Assembly (NCBI GenBank): GCA_002786025.1
Contig: NHNW01000002.1
Span: forward strand, 1,488,001 to 1,552,000
From: Zasmidium citrigriseum
Lineage: Eukaryota > Ascomycota > Dothideomycetes > Mycosphaerellales > Mycosphaerellaceae
Direction: 5' to 3'
DNA length: 64,000 bases
Program-made: the position numbers and the translations under genes
In this document: positions 10,253 through 19,778 of the stretch, one piece after another
How the letters are laid out: every line of letters begins with the position of its first letter
Position numbering within the stretch: position 1 is the stretch's first letter
Notes under the pieces: model-generated
Told to the model about the DNA's origin: nothing
Database searches by the model: none
Seen by the model: the letters and a program-made list of their open reading frames with translations, nothing else

Positions 10253-12058
10253 ATGCCCACCGGTCTCGAAGAAGGAGCCGCACTCCTTGGCCTCATTGGC
10301 TTCAGCGCTGCTTTGCTCAAGGCATGTCTGCAAGGTCTCGTTATCCTGAGCAGAGCCCGCAGCCATGGGCGCGACGTGTCCGGAATCAGCCTAATGATCG
10401 AGCTTGAGCTCCACAAGCTCTATTCATGGGCAGTAGAGGTTGGTCTGGCTCAGAATTCTCCTGAGATGCGCATTGCGGCGGACAAGATAGTGCTCGTCCG
10501 AACAGTCTTGGGACATTTGAAAGAACTGGTGTTCGATTTGGAAAAGCTGAGGAAAGAATACGGCTTGCATATACAAGAGGAGGTCAACCAATCACTTCGT
10601 CTAGATGATGCTGATTCGGCTCTTGGTCGCCTAGGAATCAGCCCCGGTGCCGGATGTCAGCGCCTCATTATGAGTACTTTTCGACAGCGGGAGAAGCCAT
10701 GGAAGATGTTGAAGTGGATTGCTTTCGACGAGCAAAAAGCTCGAAGGCTGCTTGAACTGATTCAAGGCTTCATCCGTGATCTGCAAGACATACTGGACCA
10801 ATCTCGACAAGCGAAGATAATGAAAGCTATGGATGTGATTCTGAGGAGCGCAGTGCTCAATACTGTCAACGAACAGGACCTCGATATGATTGGTCTGCGT
10901 TTGGAGACGGCTCCTGTGGAAGACAACGTAGCGGCCGCTGCAAGGTTAAAGAAGCAAGGGCTCTTGTTGGGTTTGATGGAGAATCGACAGTCCATGACGA
11001 CAAGGAGGTACAGAGCGGACAGTCACCTACCGTGTCCCGTTCGGAAGCCATCTTATCCACCTATCAACCCAAGATACTCGAATGGAGACGTGTCTCGCAA
11101 AAGACTACATGCTAGCCATCTGGAACTCGGAGAGCGACCCGAGGGCAAGTCACGTCTTCTTGCCCGATACGAAGGCAAGCCGGTACTTCTGGAATTTCGA
11201 GAAGAGACTGGCGTCGACAAGGAGCTGCAGCAAGATCGAGTTGGCAAGGTGTCGTTATTTTTGACAAATCTTGATCCCTCATTCCATGGGCTGCCCTGTC
11301 GCGGCTACGTGAAGATGTCGAGTCAGTTTGCATATGTGTTTGATCTCCAGGAAACGGTGTCCTCGCCTATTGTCACATCGAACAACCGGGCACCGTGCTT
11401 CAAGTTCAAATCCCTGAGAGAACTGCTGGACATCACTCCACCTCCGTCACTAAATCTTCGACTATCGCTGGCGATAATCCTTATGGAGACCTTATTACAG
11501 CTCCACACCGCCGGATGGTTGCACAAGGAATTTCGATCAGAGAACATGCTATTCTTCCGTGACTCCGTCGAGGAACCCTCAGATTTCTTGTCGGCGGATA
11601 TGCGAATTACGGGCTACGCTCATGCCCGCATCGATCTGCCGCTTGAAGCCACAGAGCCTTTGAAATCAGAAGTGGAAGCGGATATTTATCGACACCCGGC
11701 CTGCCTACGTCAGCCCCGAGAGAACTTTCGAAGAGCTTTCGACATGTTCAGTGTTGGGTGCGTGATGATTGAGCTCGGCCTGTGGCGCCCTCTCACTGCG
11801 TTGTGTGAAGAAAAAGGCAGTAGTGAGTCGTCGTTTGGAAAATGTACGGTACGCCGTGACCAAGTACTTCTCGCACAGAACGATGGGTCACAGACCGCTT
11901 TGAGCGCATCGCTGTCTCGACGATTGGAAGCTTCGGTCGGAAGGAGATACACTGACGTTGTGAGGGCTTTGCTACACTCGCCGGCGAAGAGGGATGATGT
12001 TCTCGACACGGAGATCGAATGCCTGGCCGCACTTCGTACCGTGTCCGACGTTCTGTGA
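10253..12058 (+). CDS. HeLo-domain protein with C-terminal pseudokinase
   Basis: A 601-residue single-exon protein joining an N-terminal HeLo (HET-S/LopB, prion-inhibition and propagation) domain to a degenerate protein-kinase fold. Residues 1-210 show the HeLo pattern: a start rich in small hydrophobic residues (AALLGLIGFSAALLKACLQG), then LSRARSHGRDVSGISL and RLGISPG. In family members such as HET-S this helical bundle can disrupt membranes and drive cell death in incompatible fusions. Residues about 290-600 are kinase-like. The catalytic-loop position reads HKEFRSEN (424-431) with no HRD aspartate. The DFG position reads ITGYAHAR, and IYRHP follows where the activation segment should end, so it should be catalytically dead. 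No C-terminal amyloid repeat is visible. A role in allorecognition or immunity is inference from the family. Confidence 0.8.
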   Translation: MPTGLEEGAALLGLIGFSAALLKACLQGLVILSRARSHGRDVSGISLMIELELHKLYSWAVEVGLAQNSPEMRIAADKIVLVRTVLGHLKELVFDLEKLRKEYGLHIQEEVNQSLRLDDADSALGRLGISPGAGCQRLIMSTFRQREKPWKMLKWIAFDEQKARRLLELIQGFIRDLQDILDQSRQAKIMKAMDVILRSAVLNTVNEQDLDMIGLRLETAPVEDNVAAAARLKKQGLLLGLMENRQSMTTRRYRADSHLPCPVRKPSYPPINPRYSNGDVSRKRLHASHLELGERPEGKSRLLARYEGKPVLLEFREETGVDKELQQDRVGKVSLFLTNLDPSFHGLPCRGYVKMSSQFAYVFDLQETVSSPIVTSNNRAPCFKFKSLRELLDITPPPSLNLRLSLAIILMETLLQLHTAGWLHKEFRSENMLFFRDSVEEPSDFLSADMRITGYAHARIDLPLEATEPLKSEVEADIYRHPACLRQPRENFRRAFDMFSVGCVMIELGLWRPLTALCEEKGSSESSFGKCTVRRDQVLLAQNDGSQTALSASLSRRLEASVGRRYTDVVRALLHSPAKRDDVLDTEIECLAALRTVSDVL

Positions 12059-13033
12059 GTCGAGAGAGTGGTAATGGGATAATGCTGATTTCGTTCAAAA
12101 TGCTTTAGAACTTGAGCAGGCGAAGCCGAGGAAACTTTGCGTACTGGAAGTAGCTGTGTTGGCACCAAATAAGCAATCTAGTGCCTCACTTTCATCGAAA
12201 ACAAGAGACCGCCTGCGAGTCGATAGCTGATATGAACATGCTCTTCTATTTCCTTGGATATGCGTCTCAGGAACTCCGGAAACCTTACAGGACTGTCAGG
12301 TTTGGGATGGCTGTTTTTCAATCGGCGGGTCAAGGAAACGTGAGGCTAAGGGAGATTTATCAGAGTCTACGAAGTCGGAGTAGCGACTGATTTGAGATAG
12401 TTCATATTCAGATCGATCTGCTTTAAGAATGTTGCATAGCTCGCCCAGATTGTCTGGCGATTGCCTTACCGCACTTCACCAGCCAATGACGGCTCAAAGA
12501 GCTACGTGTGGCGCCTCTTCGAGTCGCTCGTCAAATGGGCGTAAGTCATTCGGATCAACCTTGACAACGCAAGCCCCTGTGAGAAGGCTGCGGTATCAGC
12601 CGCATTGCGTTCGCTATTCCTACAGGGCTGCTTTTAAAAGTAATCATCTAGATTTATCCAGACTGCTGGAAAACGTACATTGTCAACGACGGCATCTGGC
12701 CTGTGGGGGCTCCATACTACTTGGTCTTGAGTCAGGCTGTGGCGTTTCTTCGCATGAACGGCGTATCGTTGGGCTTTGCCGAAGCGGCTGAAGGCTGCCA
12801 ATCTTCTTCTGCGAGCGAATGAGAACGTAATATATCGGCATCAGCATATGCACATGCAGTAGGCGGAACGACTAGAGACTCTTGGGTCGCACTCGCAGAC
12901 GCTACATTCACTCTCGCGGCTTGGGAAACAGCCACAGCTGAGCTACCGAGCACGTGCTGGACCATCTCTGAACTCGTTATCTGCTGGCGTCCTCCTCCCT
13001 TTCTCATCTAGCCATACTTTTTTTTCTATCAAC
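12059..13033. other. Intergenic, no gene recognised
   Basis: About 1 kb between the HeLo pseudokinase and the membrane protein gene. Short open frames at 12181-12390 and 12429-12791 show no domain or splice logic. A T-run just before the ATG at 13034 lies in the 5' leader of the next gene. Confidence 0.5.
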
Positions 13034-14072
13034 ATGGCGTTTTACCTTGTTCTGCTCTCGTTCCTGCGTGTGTCGTTATCTGTTCCGGCGGGTTCGATAT
13101 GCTATCATCCCGATGGGACCCAGAATGTCAGCCCTGATGTTGTGTGCAACACCACAGCCGACGTAAGCGCCTGCTGTGGAGCTGATGATGAATGCACAAG
13201 CAATGGACTTTGCAAGAATTCCAGATTTGCACTCGCCATCAGTCCATACTACTGGCGAAATTCGTGTACAGATCAGACTTGGCAATCTAGCTCTTGTCCT
13301 CAGTATTGTCTGGACTCATCTAGTGCAGGTACGTGTCTCTGGTCTTAGTAGACTCCACTCTCGGCCCGTTGCAGTCAACTAAAAGATGGTGTTATTGCTA
13401 GGTGACAACGCAACTGAGGGTAATTGGCCAGTAAAAGCTTGTAGCCAGACAACATATTGCTGCCAGTACGGGGACATTACCGAGCGAGACATAGACTGCT
13501 GTTCAGACAGCACACGAGTCTTTGACGCTGGTCCCGCAGCTTTCGGTGGCCAAATTTCGATCACCACCACCCTGTTCCCGGCTACGATGAGTTCGTCTAG
13601 CGCTACTTCGATGGCCTCGTCTAGCAGCATTTCGATATATTCATCCAGCATCACTTCAACATCTTCGTCTAGCACCACTTCGACGTCTTCGGAAACCAAC
13701 TCAAGCAGCGAAGAGCCAGGAGACACCTCGGCTGCAGCAACGCCCACTGCCGAATCGCATAACGATGATCTGAGCACTGGAGCAAAAGCAGGCATAGGTG
13801 TAGGAGCTACATTGGCAGGCCTTGCTCTCATAGGCATTGGATTGATGCTGGCTCTGTTGTTCAGGGAAGGACATGGCCGCAAACCAATTCCGACTCAGGT
13901 TTCGCCCTTCCAGGGAAAACTCGAGCGACAGAATGCCCCTGACCTATACTCACGATATGAGCTGGCACAGAATGAGAGGGAGCGGTACGAGATCATGTCG
14001 CAGAAGCGAGGGGATCCAGACTTGAGAGCGGAGCTAGGGTATCCGGATGCAAGAGCAGAGCTTTCAGTATAG
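13034..14072 (+). CDS. Cys-rich, Ser/Thr-rich single-pass membrane protein (cell-surface sensor-like)
   Basis: Predicted type I membrane protein of 321 residues. Exons are 13034-13328 and 13402-14072; the 73 nt intron (gtacgt...ttgctag) splits a glycine codon. An N-terminal signal peptide (hydrophobic, cleaved after about residue 17) is followed by a domain with about a dozen cysteines, including CCGADDEC and TTYCCQYGD. Next is a long Ser/Thr stretch with repeated SSSS blocks of about 30 nt per unit, then one membrane span (IGVGATLAGLALIGIGLML) with basic residues just inside, and a charged cytoplasmic tail. The layout (Cys head, glycosylatable stalk, one span, short tail) matches fungal cell-wall sensors of the Mid2/Wsc type, but the Cys domain is not a WSC domain. 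Similar proteins are common and uncharacterised in Pezizomycotina. Function is unknown. Confidence 0.8.
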
Positions 14073-14912
14073 CAGGTAGCAATAGTACAAAAATTTCAAG
14101 TGTATGCTCCAACGCCTTCCCACGTGGAGCCGCGGTGATGAGGCTGAAAACCCTCAAATTGAAGTGCAGGTTGATTTAAAGAGTGATGCCTCGCGCTGCA
14201 ACCATGCAATGCTACATGAGTCCAGTGGATTGCCTAATTCATGGCGTACGTGCGGCTCAGATGCGATACGCGAAAACGCCAGCCTTACAGGATGACTAGA
14301 CTTTTAGGCCGTTGCCCACTCACCTTGCAGATGACAAATCGACGAGGTCACAAGGGAAGTCCTGGGGCTGAGTTTGTGCATCAGCATCCGCTTATCTTTA
14401 CTGATCCACGGAATTCGAGGCCACAGGACTGCACTGTTCGATGATTCGGGAAGAAGCCACAGCCTTTCATGCCGCTTCTACCTTGTCAATCTTGTCAATA
14501 ATGACGCATTGATCTCGGCGAAAGGAAAGAGCATTGTCATGGTCTGCAAACCTGTTGCCGATCCAGAGCCTGCGCACTTTCCACGATCTTGCTCCACTTC
14601 ACGAAGGAGAGAGCCAATGGAAGGAACCGTCTGCGCTGCTGCCCTTTTCAGCTCATTGCATACCCGTAGGACCTCAAACAACTCTTACAAGCCAGCAGAA
14701 CAATCCGTTCGAGATATTCGCAGCCTTTTGCAGTGCATATGTGCTGTGTCGCCGGTCAGATGGCTCCAGAGGCATGACCTGGATCTCGAGCATGTGTCAC
14801 TCCATTGCCGTCACGGACTACGCCCCGATGCAGGTCCGTCTAGGCCGGTCTTCAGATCGCTTCTTGAAGGTCCAAGTGCAGCGCGGCCTAACGCTCTAGA
14901 CTCTTCTTACGC
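14073..14912. other. Intergenic, no supported gene
   Basis: Open frames on the plus strand (for example 14374-14943) have no recognisable family. The right end is the promoter of the small secreted protein gene. Confidence 0.45.
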
Positions 14913-14918
14913 TGTATA
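14913..14918 (+). promoter_or_regulatory. Candidate TATA box
   Basis: The sequence tgtatatagg stands about 150 bp before the ATG at 15066. It is followed by a pyrimidine-rich tract and a CA-rich stretch, a common start-site arrangement for fungal secreted-protein genes. Confidence 0.45.
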
Positions 14919-15065
14919 TAGGTATCTCCTCTCCCACGAATAGACGCACACACACAAGACATTTCAAAGCCCTGCAGAAGTGACTATTAAGTCCATTAAT
15001 CTTCAAGTAAGTTCAGAGACACTCTCATGTACCGATGTCCAGACTAAGAGCAACTTAGCGAAATC

Positions 15066-15467
15066 ATGCCCTCCATCTTCGCCAAACTCCTCGCCATAGC
15101 CGCCGTTGCCGTGCTCGCAGCCGCCTCCGCACTGCCCGTCGATGCCCAGAGCCAATCACTCGAGATCCGAGACTTCAAAACCTGTCCCGCCCTCGACGGC
15201 TACACCTACACCTCACCCCGGGGTCTGAGCACCTGGAAGATCCGCTGCGACAACGATACTTCTTCCAACGGCGGCAAACAATTAGTCGTCGATGCTAATG
15301 ACTTTGAAGACTGCATTGGAAGATGTGGCAACGCCCAGAACACCAACTGGTGCAATTTTGCCGCGTTCCCGGGCAGTGTGAATCAGCCGGGGCCTTGCTA
15401 TTTGAAGAAGGGTAATGGGGGAGGGTATGTGCCTAATAAAGGGAATAAGTTGGCGATTCGGCAGTAA
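15066..15467 (+). CDS. Small secreted cysteine-containing protein, PAN/apple-like
   Basis: A 133-residue single-exon protein. Residues 1 to about 20 form a clear signal peptide (KLLAIAAVAVLAAASALP), followed by a short acidic propeptide-like stretch ending near IRD. The mature part has six cysteines: CPALDGYTYTSP, RCDND, DCIGRC, WCNFAAFPG and PCYLKKG. This spacing resembles small fungal proteins with a PAN/apple-like fold, where the central DFEDCIGRCG helix and the final CYLK strand are typical; in that family the fold binds protein or sugar. The gene has a TATA candidate and lies in an accessory region, so a secreted interaction or effector-like role is possible but only inferred. Confidence 0.75.
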   Translation: MPSIFAKLLAIAAVAVLAAASALPVDAQSQSLEIRDFKTCPALDGYTYTSPRGLSTWKIRCDNDTSSNGGKQLVVDANDFEDCIGRCGNAQNTNWCNFAAFPGSVNQPGPCYLKKGNGGGYVPNKGNKLAIRQ

Positions 15468-16186
15468 GTTGAAGAGAAAGGATGGAGGAGGAGGGGGTGT
15501 TAGGAGGATGGGTTCTTGATTACAGTCATTACCGATGCTGAGAGCACTCGCGGGGATGCTCGTCGGTCATTTTATGCTCGAAAGGAGAAGTTGATGATTG
15601 GGTTGAAGGAAAGCTGCCTTAAAGACATGGCGTCCGTACACATTACGACTGAAAGTCGAGACTTCATCTCGTCAACTAAGTGAGTACTTCGTCGCAATGA
15701 CCATGCATATCTATTCTTTCACAAATCGCTTTTTCACAGGTTTCGAGACTTGAGGCTCAATGACGTGCTTCCGCGGCAGCATGGAGTCTACGAGCGCTGC
15801 ATCCAGCGTGCCATAGTCGACCGTTCTCGCAGTCCGTCGTGCGTATCGTTCTCCGTCGTGCGTTACCAAGAGTCGTTGGCAGTTTCGCGGACTTCTCAGC
15901 CTTACGGGATGATTTCGCGCCCATCAAGTTTCACACCATCGCGGTCGAACCATCAAGATCATCACCGGAAGTTAGTGCCCTTCCCGGACAGCCCCGGACA
16001 GCCACGGACAGCATGTGAGACTGGTGGAATTCCGCTTTGGTTGTTTCTCCGCATCAGTGGCAAGGATTTCGAACAAGTATAGATCTCGGCTTGCCGGATT
16101 CTTTGCTACCGCCGCCAGATATATGTTGTCAAGCCTACGTTCTGCTTCAAGTAATACACTCCTTCTACTTCCGTCGGACAGCCATC
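15468..16186. other. Intergenic, contains a short tandem repeat
   Basis: About 0.7 kb without a supported gene. It contains the 10-bp repeat at 15985-16012 and one copy of the octamer GCATGTGA at about 16011-16018. Confidence 0.5.
15985..16012 (+). repeat. 10-bp tandem repeat, three units
   Basis: Three consecutive units of cggacagcc with a variable tenth base lie about 175-200 bp before the ATG of the dehydrogenase gene. No function is evident. Confidence 0.8.
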
Positions 16187-17236
16187 ATGGCGATCCGCGA
16201 CAGCTTAGCAACACTCCTGGCCTTAGCCTTCATGCTACGAAACGAGATATTGGCCTGTTTCGCGCTCCGAGCTGGTTTGAGCATTTGGCCTTACTTACGA
16301 CCAAGGCACGTACTTGGTCCATCAGCATCGAGAAAGACAATCTTCTTTGCACAAACGCTGACTCAGGAGTAAAGCACACTGCACCGATACCAACGAGCCG
16401 GCGCTGGATCCTGGGCATTGATTACCGGTGCCAGCCACGGGATAGGCCTTGCCTTTGCAGAGGAATTGCTCAATCGCGGCTTCGATGTGCTCATTCACGG
16501 CCGCAACGAGGAAAAGCTTGATATCATCAGGACTCGACTGTCGAAACAACATCCTACCCGCTCGATTCAGATACTCGTCGCGGATGTCGCGGAAGCCAAC
16601 ATCGACTACGACGCCATGGTTAGAACGGTGCAACGTTTGCCCGGGAAGCTCACGATTCTGATCAACAACGTTGGCGGTAGTCCTGTTGTGCCATCATACG
16701 TTCCTCTAGAGGAGCTGCCGGGGAGCAATATCGACACGATCATCAACGTCAATATGAGATTCCAGACACACCTCACATCACGACTACTCCCCATTCTGAA
16801 GGCAAATGGCCCCAGTGTCATCGTGTGCTGCAGCTCCACAGCCGGTCTCGTGGGTATGCCTTACATCGTAACCTACAGCGGCACAAAAGCTTTCGTCAAC
16901 AATTTCTGTAACAGCCTGCGAGTCGAGCTAAGCACAGCAGCTGAAGGAAGAGATGGATCAAAAGTTGACGTCCATGGATTGCTGATTGGAGAGGTTGACA
17001 CGTCCAGCACTGGTGCTCGATCTTCCTCCTCGTTTCTGATAGTCCAACCAGAGGAGCTAGTTATTGCAGCCCTCAATAAGTTTGGCTGCTCCAAGACGCT
17101 GGTCTGGGCCTGCTGGGTACATGCTTTGCAATACCAGCTCATGCGGATACTTCCGGAGAGGCTGCAATGGAAAATGCTGGCTCAACTATTGGGGACGCAG
17201 AGAGACGCGGAGCGGCGAAGCTTGAAGACCGAATAG
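16187..17236 (+). CDS. Membrane-anchored short-chain dehydrogenase (17-beta-HSD12 / 3-ketoacyl-CoA reductase-like)
   Basis: Short-chain dehydrogenase/reductase similar to the steroid-dehydrogenase/ketoacyl-reductase group; such enzymes reduce keto groups with NADPH at the ER. The core shows TGASHGIG, NNVGG, the catalytic Ser in CCSSTAG and the YSGTK dyad (Tyr-x-x-x-Lys). The N-terminal exon (16187-16305) encodes a hydrophobic anchor ending YLRP. It joins to exon 16375-17236 through an intron with a GC donor (ag|gcacgt...gtaaag), which restores the family's YLRPSTLHRY spacing before WALITGAS and gives 326 residues. No GT donor keeps the frame here, so the GC-AG intron is the best reading, but transcript evidence is lacking. 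The C-terminus is shorter than in true ketoacyl reductases. Confidence 0.75.
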
Positions 17237-17291
17237 CGCAGTCTAGAAGCTGTAGTGGACAAGTGGAAGAACGTCCATGGGACGTCGCCCG

Positions 17292-18527
17292 TTAGACTCC
17301 CTCAAAGCCATGACGTTGCAGCAGGTCGTTGTTGCCTAGCCATTGCACAGTCTCGTCCACACCCCAAAGCATAGTCATCAACTGCACACCAAGATCTTCA
17401 AGGTCCTCAGGAGCTGCCTTGCCAATGTCTTCGGTCCAGTTCGTCACCCGCACTTGCAGGCCTGCCTTTTGTTTGCGCATGGTAGCCCAGCCTCGGTGGG
17501 ACTGTGCATTCCAGAGCGACGAGTGAGCGCTGAAGCTGAGCCGGAGGTCTTGCTCCGTATCACGACCGGTTTTCAGAAAGCCGTATATGCCGTTCAGCAT
17601 TAGGACCATGATCACAGTACGACGTATGCTTTCTTCGAGAAGCCATGATTGCCAGTCTACATCTTTGCTTGCCGTGGGAGACAGAGATGCCTCGCTCGCT
17701 AATATCCCACTTCCCGGTGAGACTTGCTGCATGCTTGATCGAAGTTGAATGGCCCAGGACGTGAGGAACGTTTCATCTGCTTCGGCTTGCGCTCGGAGAC
17801 GTATGTCACCGTCGAACAGTCGTATGAGCTGATATACCAAGAGCGCTTGCGTTGCTGCAAGAAGACTGCTTCGGTTCGCGGCTTGCGGATTCGTTGTTGC
17901 GATCAGATATTGTGCTTTCTGTTCCATATTGCGAATGGCCGGTAAACGGGTGTTCTCGTTTCGGAAGACGTACAAAGCGGCAGCACTTAGAGCATCTTGG
18001 AGGACCGGCGGAGAGTTCAGCTGCAAGAGTCCGCGGTGTATAAAGGACGTTTGTGCTTGCTCGACGAAGGCTTTGGGAATCTGAGCGAGCCGCTTCGATA
18101 CGAACTCAGACCGTATTTGTACGTCGGAGCTCCTGTCGATCTGTTGTATGCCATCTGGGCTCTGTTGAGACACGATGTTTCCCATGGAGTTAACGCTCAT
18201 GAGGGCGTCATCTGGCAAAGTTGGCAGGTTGAAAGGCTCGTTGTAGAATTCAAACCAAGCGCCGTTCATCGATGGTGATAGCGTTGCAGCAACCATGAAA
18301 GGATCGACAGCTTGCCTGTCCGCTATGCTGTCTGCGAGAGCAACGATAGCAGCATCTTGGCGTCCATTTGTCCCAAAGCGATTTGGCCCTGTTCCGCTTG
18401 GTGTCGAAACAGGATAAACGCATTCGATGCGTTTGTCAAGGCAGCGTCGACACTTCGGCCGTCCAAGCTCGCATCTGCGCTTAGCCCTGACACATGCCTC
18501 GCATGATTTCCGACGACCTGTCTCCAT
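17292..18527 (-). CDS. Zn2Cys6 fungal transcription factor
   Basis: Predicted zinc-cluster regulator of 411 residues, single exon. The DNA-binding cluster lies at the very N-terminus: CEACVRAKRRC then CRRCLDKRIEC, the six-cysteine pattern of Gal4-type proteins. There is no clear coiled-coil linker. The rest is mainly helical and includes RSSLLAATQALLVYQLIRLFDG and EESIRRTVIMVLMLNGIYG, typical of the short middle-homology region in regulators beside secondary-metabolism genes. I chose the ATG at 18527 (METGRRKSCEAC) over 18656 because the upstream 43 residues are low complexity. It is convergent with the dehydrogenase gene, with 55 bp between stops. Regulating that neighbour is possible but unproven. 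Confidence 0.85.
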   Translation of the reverse strand: METGRRKSCEACVRAKRRCELGRPKCRRCLDKRIECVYPVSTPSGTGPNRFGTNGRQDAAIVALADSIADRQAVDPFMVAATLSPSMNGAWFEFYNEPFNLPTLPDDALMSVNSMGNIVSQQSPDGIQQIDRSSDVQIRSEFVSKRLAQIPKAFVEQAQTSFIHRGLLQLNSPPVLQDALSAAALYVFRNENTRLPAIRNMEQKAQYLIATTNPQAANRSSLLAATQALLVYQLIRLFDGDIRLRAQAEADETFLTSWAIQLRSSMQQVSPGSGILASEASLSPTASKDVDWQSWLLEESIRRTVIMVLMLNGIYGFLKTGRDTEQDLRLSFSAHSSLWNAQSHRGWATMRKQKAGLQVRVTNWTEDIGKAAPEDLEDLGVQLMTMLWGVDETVQWLGNNDLLQRHGFEGV

Positions 18528-18780
18528 GGGGAACTGCCGGCAAGGAGGTGACCTATGTGTTGGCAAAAGGCTAGAAGTGGGACTCCGCAGTGGAGTTGAA
18601 AGGGAAGGATAGGATGCTGTTGCGGAATTCCGACGGACGTTGCAGTGACCTTGCAATCAGGCGGAGTTCCGCTATCGACCAAGGGTGTGGCCTGTAACAA
18701 AGTTTAACTTGCGGACTGCCAGGATCAGAGGCTATATCTTGCACGTGCTTTGCCTCGATGCAAACTAAGCTGGCGATAGA

Positions 18781-18788
18781 TATAAAAA
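18781..18788 (+). promoter_or_regulatory. Candidate TATA box
   Basis: The sequence tataaaaa lies 109 bp before the ATG at 18897 in the spacer between two divergent genes, and is oriented for the plus-strand gene. Confidence 0.45.
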
Positions 18789-18896
18789 GTGGCATGAGTT
18801 GCGGTATTCGATAAGATCACTGCGCACCGTTCTTTCTCATTCGATCCACGCCATCGGCCATTACAAACCAAGCCTCTTGTTCTACCGTCCAGAAAG

Positions 18897-19368
18897 ATGT
18901 CCTCACTCTCGAATCAGCTCTCGCTTGGCCAATGGGTCGAGAAATGGAACGAGCTCGTCTTCTTCCAGTCAGACGACAAGATATCCGCGGAGACACTCTC
19001 AGAGACAATCGACCCCAACATCATCGTGAAGTTAGTATCTGAAGACTCCAGACCAGCCCAAAGACACATGGTTAAGATATCGATTCCACAGGATCAATCA
19101 CGATGTCCATGATATCGATGGATTGAAAGGAGGGATACAGTGGGTTCGCCAGACCACGAAGACGACCCTGAACAGCAATGCAGAGCTCTTGAGGTGGGAT
19201 GCTCCGGACGGTGTTGGTGGCTCAGTGGTCCATCGAACCACTTTCACTAGCGTCGATATCGCTTCTGATAAGAAGACGACAAAGACCAGCCTGGTCACCA
19301 CAATTGTCAGGCAGATCGATGGCAAGCGCAAGGTCTCGGAGTTGATTGAGGTCGAGGTTGAGGAGTGA
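18897..19368 (+). CDS. Small NTF2-like/SnoaL-like protein
   Basis: A 136-residue protein from exons 18897-19030 and 19092-19368; the 61 nt intron (gttagt...ccacag) is phase 2. The order of an N-terminal helix (LSLGQWVEKWNELVFF), a short helical turn, then long beta strands with alternating polar residues (TSLVTTIVRQIDGKRKVSELI) fits the cone-shaped NTF2-like fold, though the match is to general pattern only. Several histidines and acidic residues fall at the presumed pocket (INHDVHDIDGLKGG). It is divergent from the Zn2Cys6 gene (spacer 369 bp with a TATA candidate). The function is unknown; many such fungal proteins are polyketide-like cyclases or orphan enzymes. Confidence 0.75.
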
Positions 19369-19526
19369 TCGATGTCGGCTGGAAGGCTATGCTGTTGTCG
19401 TGGCGAGCATCGACGTGAAGAGTAGTGTAACCAAGACTTCGTAGGTTTTTACACTGCTGTACCTCCTTCCGAGCCGCTTCTCCGAACGCAAGTATAGACA
19501 GTAGGTAGGTAGAGTATCAGTTTTGT

Positions 19527-19778
19527 TTAGGCGACGTACCAATGGTATTGTAGCGTCAAAGATTCGTACTCTTGATGGAGGCTTGTGAAGTCCTTGCTAT
19601 GACCTTGGACAGCTCGCTTGTCCAAGACGGAATGATCAACATGAGGTAGGACCTTCAGACAACGAGTGCCGTTTTTGAGCTCGGCACCGCAATGAACGTC
19701 GAGGTCCAGTGGCCGTGCAGCGGCCGCCACGGAGACTGAGTACAGCGCAGTGCTGGTCCGGGTGGATGTAGTCGACAT
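19527..19778 (-). CDS. Possible tiny protein with an SCA7-like motif
   Basis: An 83-residue open frame. Its second half reads CGAELKNGTRC, then a pair of histidines and HSVLDKRAVQGHSKDF, ending in SLHQEYESL. This follows the pattern of the SCA7 domain (Cys, x9-10, Cys, His-Ser, then KRxVxGRSxxYxxLxxEY) known from ataxin-7 and the SAGA subunit Sgf73, where it binds zinc and nucleosomes. The normal domain sits inside a much longer protein, whereas here there is nothing recognisable on either side. It may be a small stand-alone protein, the last exon of an unresolved gene, or a relic. The first half is low complexity. I am only moderately sure that it is expressed. Confidence 0.4.
   Translation of the reverse strand: MSTTSTRTSTALYSVSVAAAARPLDLDVHCGAELKNGTRCLKVLPHVDHSVLDKRAVQGHSKDFTSLHQEYESLTLQYHWYVA

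Noticed and set aside
14374..14943. 189-residue plus-strand open frame
   Set aside because: No start context, no domain, and it overlaps the TATA candidate of the secreted-protein gene.
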